Shown: positions 1-6,685 of the stretch, in pieces
Layout of the letters: each line of letters opens with the position of its first letter
Position numbering within the stretch: position 1 is the first letter of the stretch
DNA from: Bacteroidia bacterium
GTDB taxonomy: Bacteria > Bacteroidota > Bacteroidia > SpSt-205
Assembly: GCA_025054525.1 (NCBI GenBank)
Contig: JANWZJ010000010.1
Location: forward strand, 1 to 41,028
Reading direction: 5' to 3'
Length of the DNA: 41,028 bases
Position numbers and translations under genes: made by a program
The notes under the pieces: generated by a model
Seen by the model: only the letters and a program-made list of their open reading frames with translations
Told to the model about the DNA's origin: nothing
The model's database searches: none

Positions 1-2
1 GC

Positions 3-1097
3 CCCCTCCTCCTTTTACTATCCCTCCTCCTTCTACAATGCCACCCCGCCCCTTGTACCCCCGCACCTCCTCCTACACCCTCCCTCCAAACATGGCAACT
101 TTCTACTCCCCTCCCACTTCTCGGCATCCAGCCTACCCTTTCCACGCAGGATTATGCTTGCCGAGAAAGATTGTACCAAGTACTAAACTTCTACTTAAAA
201 ACTGCCCGCCAGAGGGGCTGTCTCGCTGAAAGCAGCATTGTAGTTTTTCCCGAGTACATCGGAAGCTGGCTTGTCTTAGAAGGTCTGCCGGCGTGGGTAC
301 TCCGAGCTTCTACCCTTCGAGAAGCTATGATTCGGCTCGCGATGAGTTCTCCCCTCGCCTTTCTCAGGGCGTGGTGGCACGCCTATCAAACGCAAACTTC
401 TGACCCTTCCACAGCCGCTGTGTTTCATCTGCGGGCGATTTCTGTCGCCCGAAGTTATCATAGCCTTTTTTCGCAGCTTGCTCGCCATTACAAGGTATAT
501 ATAGTAGCTGGTTCGGTCGTATTACCAGGTCCTTTCATAGAGAAAGATAGCCTCTACATTACCCCAAAGGCCCCCCTCTACAACCTCTGCGTCGTCTACC
601 AGCCGGACGGACGCCCTTTCCCTCACTTCGTTCAAAAGGTTTTTCTCACCCAAGAGGAACAGGCCTTTACCCAAGCAGGGAATAGCCAAGCCTTACCTAC
701 CTTCTCCCTGCCTCAAGGGAAACTGGGAGTGCTAATCTGTGCGGATAGTTGGTACCCTGAAAGCTACGAGGCATTAGGGAAAGTAGATTGGCTGGTAGTG
801 CCCTCCTACTTAATGGGCGACTCAGCCTGGTGTAAGCCTTGGAAAGGATATAGCGGGCACACCGCACCAGCTGATGTAGTAGAAAAGAATAATCTCACAG
901 AAGGCCAAGCATGGCTGCAATATGCCCTGGCAGGGAGGCTACCTAAGCAAAGTAATAGGGCTGTCGGGCTGAATGTCTTTCTATGGGCTAAGATATTTGA
1001 AGTGGGAGCGGATGGATGGGGAACCGTAGTGAGCGCAGAGCGATATGATACGACGAAGGCAAATATCCTTTGTCTGATGCCCGAGAAGGGAAAATAA
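3..1097 (+). CDS. Carbon-nitrogen hydrolase (nitrilase superfamily) with hydrophobic N-terminus; 5' end probably outside the window
   Basis: Catalytic Glu/Lys/Cys contexts visible: VVFPEY, QKVFLTQEE, VLICADSW. The frame is open from base 3 and reads PLLLLLSLLLLQCHPAPCTP..., so the ORF-track TTG start at 171 is probably internal. Confidence 0.8.
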   Translation, partial: PLLLLLSLLLLQCHPAPCTPAPPPTPSLQTWQLSTPLPLLGIQPTLSTQDYACRERLYQVLNFYLKTARQRGCLAESSIVVFPEYIGSWLVLEGLPAWVLRASTLREAMIRLAMSSPLAFLRAWWHAYQTQTSDPSTAAVFHLRAISVARSYHSLFSQLARHYKVYIVAGSVVLPGPFIEKDSLYITPKAPLYNLCVVYQPDGRPFPHFVQKVFLTQEEQAFTQAGNSQALPTFSLPQGKLGVLICADSWYPESYEALGKVDWLVVPSYLMGDSAWCKPWKGYSGHTAPADVVEKNNLTEGQAWLQYALAGRLPKQSNRAVGLNVFLWAKIFEVGADGWGTVVSAERYDTTKANILCLMPEKGK

Positions 1098-1117
1098 CCT
1101 CGCCCTAAATCAGACTC

Positions 1118-2116
1118 TCACACCTCTATAATGGTATTTTCTCCTAAATCTAAACTACCCTCCCGACCCACTAACAAGCAATCCCCCCCTATCACAGAAC
1201 TGCGCAGAATCATATTCCGCACCCTGCTATGAGCGCCGATGATGCTGTCTTGAATGACTGCATTCTGGATTTCAGCTCCTTCGCCTAAGCTTACATAGGG
1301 ACCGAGAATAGACCGATAGATTTTGCAGTCGTATGGAATATAAACTGGGGGAATAATAACGCTATAAGGATAATCGGTGGCGATACCTGCAAAGCTGCGT
1401 TGGAGTAGCATACGATTGGCGGTCAGAAGACTTTCGCGCTGTTCGCAGTTTAGCCAATGAGACACCGGCATGCCTCGTATCCGAATCCCTCGTTCCAGTA
1501 GATACTGGAGTGCATCCGTGAGTTGATATTCGCCGTGGGAGGTGAGATTTTTGCGGACGAGGTGGTCTATAGCCTCAAATAGCATTTCGGTTTCCCGAAT
1601 CAGGTACAGCCCGACCAGTGCCTGATTGCTGCGGGGAATAGCCGGTTTTTCCACCAGGCGAATGACCCAGTTCTCTGCGTCCATCTCTGCTATGCCAAAC
1701 TCAGTAGGACGCTCCACAGCCGCCACCCCTACTAATGAGGAAGGGCTTGCTTTTACCTTCTCCCAATCTACTTCTAAGAGGGTGTCTCCGAGAAAAATCA
1801 GCATGGGCTCCCCCTCAGCGAAATAGGGGCGCGTCAATGACACAGCATGAGCTAAGCCTAATCGGTGCTCTTGATAAACAAAGCGAACTTGAGTGTATGC
1901 TTCATAGTAGGAAGATATGAAATGATGGACTTTCTCACTTAGATAGCCGAGCACAAAGACAAAATCCTTAAAACCGGCTTGAATGAGTCCATCCATGATG
2001 TGTCCCAAAAGCGGCCTGCCAGCAATTGGGATGAGGGGCTTCGGCTGCATGAAAGTATGGGGACGCAGCCGAACTCCTGCCCCGGCTATGGGTACCACCA
2101 CACGCACAGGTAGCAT
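1118..2116 (-). CDS. Sugar-1-phosphate nucleotidyltransferase (RmlA/GlmU-N-like) with C-terminal left-handed beta-helix-like segment
   Basis: VVVPIAGAGVRLRPHTFMQPKPLIPIAGRPLLGHI motif, FLGDTLLE, VEKP; C-terminal repeats GPYVSLGEGAEIQNAVIQDSIIGAHSRVRN. Confidence 0.88.
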   Translation of the reverse strand: MLPVRVVVPIAGAGVRLRPHTFMQPKPLIPIAGRPLLGHIMDGLIQAGFKDFVFVLGYLSEKVHHFISSYYEAYTQVRFVYQEHRLGLAHAVSLTRPYFAEGEPMLIFLGDTLLEVDWEKVKASPSSLVGVAAVERPTEFGIAEMDAENWVIRLVEKPAIPRSNQALVGLYLIRETEMLFEAIDHLVRKNLTSHGEYQLTDALQYLLERGIRIRGMPVSHWLNCEQRESLLTANRMLLQRSFAGIATDYPYSVIIPPVYIPYDCKIYRSILGPYVSLGEGAEIQNAVIQDSIIGAHSRVRNMILRSSVIGGDCLLVGREGSLDLGENTIIEV

Positions 2117-2179
2117 AAAGGTAGAAGGTCTGTGCTTCTGCTGAAAAGGAGGATTGTCTCTTCCTCTCTCTTAGAACCC

Positions 2180-2800
2180 CCCCCTTTACCCCTGCGGACA
2201 AGAGAGGCGGCTACCTTCTCCATAATCTCAAATCAGGTTTCGGCCTGGCCTTTCACGGTTTCGGTCGGTACGATTATCCGAGCCCATTTGCTCAACTTGA
2301 TGAACCACAAGAGAACACACCTACCCCCTTGGCTCTCCTGATACAACGCCTACTGTATCCAGTCTTCCCTTGTGTAGTTGTACCTTTTGCCTCAGAAAGG
2401 ATATGAGCTTTCTACAATCTTCATGTCATATCAGAAGTGAGGTAGTATCGCGTAGATAGTCGGGGGCATTTCTACGATGATGAGCGACCGGAGTCCTAAC
2501 GCGAATCGCACCGTCTAAATGCTTCGCACATGCTTGCACGAAGTATCCACTAAAAATATCTCCGTATCTGTCTATAGCACCTACACCGCCCACAGGATAA
2601 TCATCTTAACAAGGTAATATGCAGCCATGGCTGCTCGCCTCGGCGCAGTATTTTGGGTATTGAGTAGATATCCTATATTTCGTCTATTATCTGAGTTGTA
2701 GAACTATGCTGACATCAGTATGCATGGGACGAAGCAATATTAGGGGTTCCCGATGAGACATAGGCTTAATTCGTCGCTATGGGGCTTGTAAGACTTCATG
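2180..2800 (-). pseudogene. Decayed gene, probably glycosyltransferase-like (resembles reversibly-glycosylated-polypeptide / DUF288-type proteins); family assignment tentative
   Basis: Minus strand 2602->2429 is an open stretch reading DYPVGGVGAIDRYGDIFSGYFVQACAKHLDGAIRVRTPVAHHRRNAPDYLRDTTSLLI. It is bounded by an in-frame TAA (2606-2608) and TGA (2426-2428); the frame then continues HEDCRKLISFLRQKVQLHKGRLDTVGVVSGEPRG. A further protein-like stretch WFIKLSKWARIIVPTETVKGQAET (2307->2236) lies in a different frame. Confidence 0.55.
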
Positions 2801-2856
2801 GTACTGCGCTTCCTCCGCTTGACATTGTAATCATTAGCATATTAGTCTTAGCATGT

Positions 2857-2864
2857 TAACTTTG
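2857..2864 (+). promoter_or_regulatory. -7-like element TAACTTTG, 4 nt before ATG 2869
   Basis: Matches the Bacteroidota TAnnTTTG consensus. Confidence 0.55.
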
Positions 2865-2868
2865 CACT

Positions 2869-4125
2869 ATGCGAACTCTACTTCAAGCCCCTCTCGCGCT
2901 GTCCCTACTTTGGGCACAAGGCACCCTACGTTGGAATGAAATCAAAAACCGACTTCAGAGCCCCAAGTTCCATGGCATTAGTGAAGAAACGGCTCCTTAT
3001 GCCCGAGGAAGCACGCTCTGGGTCCCTGAGAGCGTCTTAGTGCAAAACGCTTTCGCAGGAAGCTGGGCGAACTTTACATTAGACATCACTCGGTATGATG
3101 GATTTGGGCGTCCTACGTGGGATAGCTCTTATTCCTGGGTCGCGTCCCAATGGGAGCTCGGGGTCCGCACTCAATATCTCCGCTATAGAACGGGTAGCTT
3201 TGCAAACTGGGACTCTGTTATCGTGAACTATAATCCCGCTAATCCCTTCAGCAGACAACATTTCTTTTATACTGATTTAGGAGGGGGGCGCGTCCGAGTA
3301 GAAATCAGAGATAGTCTCTGGAATGCAGATGCCAGCCGTTGGGAGTTAGGATTACGGACTTTTGTATGGACACCCCGCAGTCGCTGGATAGCTCAGCAAG
3401 CCCCTGATAGCGGGGTCTCCCAAGTATATGTCTCTGGAAATTTCCAGGACTTTTATAAGCAGTATTTCTTCTTCCGAAATAATAGGCTAGACTCTACGTT
3501 TTTGTGGATAAATTTCAGATACCTTCTCGACTTACCTAGCGACATTTATGCAGGCAGTTACACCCTCTATTCGTATGATTCTCAGAATAGACTGATACGC
3601 GAGCGGGACACAGCATGGTTCATTTCTCCAGTCTCAGGCCCGGCACAAGGTAGCTGGGTATGGTATTTCTATCAAGGTAGCGCTACGCGTCCCTTCAAAG
3701 ATAGTAGCTACTCCCGGGATTACGGCCCAAGCGGAGAAATAGACAGAAGAGTTACTCTCTACACTTACGACTCTAACGGTAATCTTATCAGAGAGGAGGT
3801 AGATACCTGTACGCAAGCCAATCCTGGGGTTTGTCGGGACTATCAGCGTACTTTGTATTCTTATATTCGCCAGCAGGCTCCTGCCTCCTTAGAAGCGCAG
3901 GTCTATCCCATCAAAGCTGCGATTCCTTCACTGCTGCGGGCAGGGGATAGAGTACTCATAGAAACAAACTATGCGGCTCCTTACCGAGTCGTAGATGCCC
4001 TCGGCCGCCTCTGGGACCAAGGGTATCTCCCAGCGGGAGAAAGCACGCTCTCGCTTCCCCTCCAGAGTGGGCTTTATATCATCCAGATAGGCACTTACCA
4101 GCAGAAGGTGCTACTGTTGCCGTGA
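2869..4125 (+). CDS. Secreted YD-repeat-like protein with type IX secretion C-terminal sorting domain
   Basis: N-terminal signal-like MRTLLQAPLALSLLWAQ; repeated YDSQNRLIRERDT / YDSNGNLIREEVDT; C-terminal YRVVDALGRLWDQGYLPAGESTLSLPLQSGLYIIQIGTYQQKVLLLP typical of T9SS type A domains. Confidence 0.75.
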   Translation: MRTLLQAPLALSLLWAQGTLRWNEIKNRLQSPKFHGISEETAPYARGSTLWVPESVLVQNAFAGSWANFTLDITRYDGFGRPTWDSSYSWVASQWELGVRTQYLRYRTGSFANWDSVIVNYNPANPFSRQHFFYTDLGGGRVRVEIRDSLWNADASRWELGLRTFVWTPRSRWIAQQAPDSGVSQVYVSGNFQDFYKQYFFFRNNRLDSTFLWINFRYLLDLPSDIYAGSYTLYSYDSQNRLIRERDTAWFISPVSGPAQGSWVWYFYQGSATRPFKDSSYSRDYGPSGEIDRRVTLYTYDSNGNLIREEVDTCTQANPGVCRDYQRTLYSYIRQQAPASLEAQVYPIKAAIPSLLRAGDRVLIETNYAAPYRVVDALGRLWDQGYLPAGESTLSLPLQSGLYIIQIGTYQQKVLLLP

Positions 4126-4967
4126 AGTTCGCTTTGGCTCTGGGGAGAGCACTCCTCTCCGCCTTATTCTTCATAGGGGGAGTGGGGTGCTCTCCTTCTT
4201 TTTCTCCTTCCCAAGAATCCACCTTCTCTGAAACAGCACCAGAAACAGAAGCCTCCCACGGGAGATTAGTGTATGAGCTGATATCGGTGGAGCAGTTTCA
4301 GCAGGAAGCCATACCTTCTGCAGTAGCCCCGACTATGGTCAAGCCAGACCCTCCACTCTTCCACTCTACGCGATTATCAGTGCCCATTCCAGAAATCTGC
4401 AAAGAATCCTTACCCAACGGCATGCATGCTTATACCTTCAACGTGGAAGGAGAAGAGCATCCCAGAGAAATCAGAGATAGAATAGAGCCGGACAACGGGA
4501 TTGTATCTTGGAAGCCTGTGGGCAGTATCCAGATACGAGGCAAAAGCTATCCTATCCTCTTCTACATAGCAGGCTTCTGTGCCTCCGAAATCATAGACTT
4601 GGGATTGAAGCTATTTTTCGCAGGTGCCCCCCCAGAAGGGTTTTCCATAAACAAGTCAGACTTTGAGGACAGAAGTATCCCCATTCTACATGATCGTTAC
4701 GTCATTAGTGTGTCTCCAAGTAGAATAGCTGTATTAGATTTGGAGACGGGGCATATATATGAAGAGGGAGAGCAGTTTGCCCAACTCGCCCAGAAGGCTC
4801 CACTTTTAGAACCTTTGGGTTTTGGCCCGGTTTTTCCGTCTCCCCCTATCTTTTATGCCCTGCGTGAGCGAAAAAGGGGGTGCATCATCTATTTTCCAGG
4901 CAGCCGAGCAGAAGAAACCATCATGAACCCTTCTATACCCCCCCACTATTTGAGGGTAGAGTGGTAA
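4122..4967 (+). CDS. Hypothetical lipoprotein
   Basis: GTG start overlapping the upstream stop (GTGA); signal peptide with lipobox-like FFIGGVGCSPS. Confidence 0.6.
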   Translation: MKFALALGRALLSALFFIGGVGCSPSFSPSQESTFSETAPETEASHGRLVYELISVEQFQQEAIPSAVAPTMVKPDPPLFHSTRLSVPIPEICKESLPNGMHAYTFNVEGEEHPREIRDRIEPDNGIVSWKPVGSIQIRGKSYPILFYIAGFCASEIIDLGLKLFFAGAPPEGFSINKSDFEDRSIPILHDRYVISVSPSRIAVLDLETGHIYEEGEQFAQLAQKAPLLEPLGFGPVFPSPPIFYALRERKRGCIIYFPGSRAEETIMNPSIPPHYLRVEW

Positions 4968-4975
4968 AAGTTGAG

Positions 4976-4983
4976 TAATTTTA
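4976..4983 (+). promoter_or_regulatory. -7-like element TAATTTTA, 3 nt before ATG 4987
   Basis: One mismatch to TAnnTTTG; TTG at 4950-4952 with a 23-nt spacer. Confidence 0.45.
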
Positions 4984-4986
4984 CAC

Positions 4987-6213
4987 ATGCGCCGAGCCGT
5001 AACCCTACTTTCAGTCCTAAGTTTCATGCATGCCCAGTTCTCTCGCTGGCAAGGGAAAAACTAAGTAGAAGCCCTTTATTCTCATTCTCTCGCCAGAACC
5101 GCCTCAGTTTGGCTGAGAGACAGTTTCTGGGCAGACTTGCCTGCTTCTGGAGGAGGCTGGCGGCTAGATTCTCTGGTCGTCACCCGCTATAACGCCAGCA
5201 ACCGTCCCGTCTGGGATAGCTGTCATCGGTGGAACTCAGCTACCAACCAATGGGGCTTATCCGAGCGCCATAGATATCACTACTACTCATCGGGTAGCTT
5301 CGCAGGATATGATTCCGTAATCGTCAAACATGCCCCCCTCAACCCTTCTGATAGGCAACACTTCTTCTATACTAACCTCAGCGGAGGTAGGCTACAAATA
5401 GAAATACGCGACAGTACTTTGAGTGGGGGAGGGAGTTGGAGAGCAGGTTTCCGGTATTTCATCTGGGGGCCTCGCGCTCGGCTGGAAGCTGGCGGGGATT
5501 TTGACATTCTCCTTATACAAGCCTTCTCTGGAAGTAACTGGGAAAACGCGATCCGCATCTATAACTTCCTATCTGGTGGTAGATTAGACTCTACCACAAG
5601 ATGGATAAATGTGCGCTATCTGGTAAATCTGCCAGCCGACCTTATAGTGCGTGGCTACACCTACTACTATTATGACGCCTCCAGTAGGCTTGACAGAAAA
5701 AGAGATACCCTGTGGCTTGAGAGCCCTTCATCGGGCCCCGCTCAGGCTGGCTGGACATGGTACTTCTATACGGGCAGTGCTACTCGTCCTTCCAAAGATA
5801 GTACGGTATTCAGAGATTATGGAACTGGTGTCTCTATTTCCGTAAACTTCTACACCTATGACGCCAACAGCAATCTCATCCGAGTGGAGACAGATACCTG
5901 CTCTTTCAGCAATCCCAGTATCTGCCGAGATTATCGGCGTAAGCGATATAGTTATCGCCAAGGTACCTCCATTTATATACCCTCTCTTCCTCCCTATGTC
6001 CAGCCGATCATCCCTTCTCCTGTATGTGGAGGATGCACGGTGGGGCTAACTTTAGAACAACCCACACCCTACCGAATAGTAGATATGATGGGTCACATAG
6101 TGGCAGAAGGGAATCTACCTGCGGGACAGACGACCCTACCTATACCGAGCCTTAGCGGGATATACACTATACAGATAGGGAACTACTCGCAGAAGGTACT
6201 GATTTTGCCGTAA
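4987..6213 (+). pseudogene. Second YD-repeat-like/T9SS-CTD protein, paralog of 2869-4125, interrupted by one in-frame TAA
   Basis: ATG 4987 gives signal peptide MRRAVTLLSVLSFMHAQFSRWQGKN, then TAA at 5062-5064, then the same frame continues VEALYSHSLARTASVWLRDSFWADLPASGGGWRLDSLVVTRYN... to a T9SS-type C-terminus (GIYTIQIGNYSQKVLILP). The ORF track shows only the part from TTG 5137. Confidence 0.7.
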
Positions 6214-6230
6214 GGGCGGTTTTCAGGGGT

Positions 6231-6608
6231 TTATTCTCCCAACCACACCTTTCGTATCCACCTTCCCGTGGGCGTATCTAAGCTGGGCCAGCTCCTCATT
6301 ATCCTATACAAACTCCACAGATTCCATAGCCACGCCCCCACCAATCCTCCCGCTACCAGCGCCGAGAGAGGATTGTAGTCTAAGGCTATCTCCCACTCTC
6401 CATGCAGCATGTGCTGGGTGCCCCGCGTCAGACCACAACCAGGGCACTCTATGCCGTAGTTCACCTTCCAATAGCACCGCTCAGGCCCGTCATCAAAATA
6501 GGATGCAGGCATACTCCAAAGGAATACTGGTATAACAAAGAGTGCTAAGCGCAAAGCTATCTCACCTACAAATAGCCATAGATATATTTTTTCTCCAGAG
6601 TTACCCAT
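6231..6608 (-). CDS. DUF2752 family membrane protein
   Basis: ECPGCGLTRGTQHMLHGEWEIALDYNPLSA motif plus hydrophobic segments. Confidence 0.8.
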   Translation of the reverse strand: MGNSGEKIYLWLFVGEIALRLALFVIPVFLWSMPASYFDDGPERCYWKVNYGIECPGCGLTRGTQHMLHGEWEIALDYNPLSALVAGGLVGAWLWNLWSLYRIMRSWPSLDTPTGRWIRKVWLGE

Positions 6609-6685
6609 AAAGCATGGAGTTTATATGCATGGCTTCCTCCTTGTACGACTCTAATGAAGGCAAGACCAGCGGGCACCCGCTGCTG

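Noticed and set aside
38-229. 63-aa ORF at the left edge
   Set aside because: Overlaps the upstream continuation of the nitrilase frame, which is the better explanation.
2132-2341. 69-aa plus-strand ORF in the 2.1-2.87 kb gap
   Set aside because: Minus-strand pseudogene remnants explain this region better; the peptide has no recognisable features.
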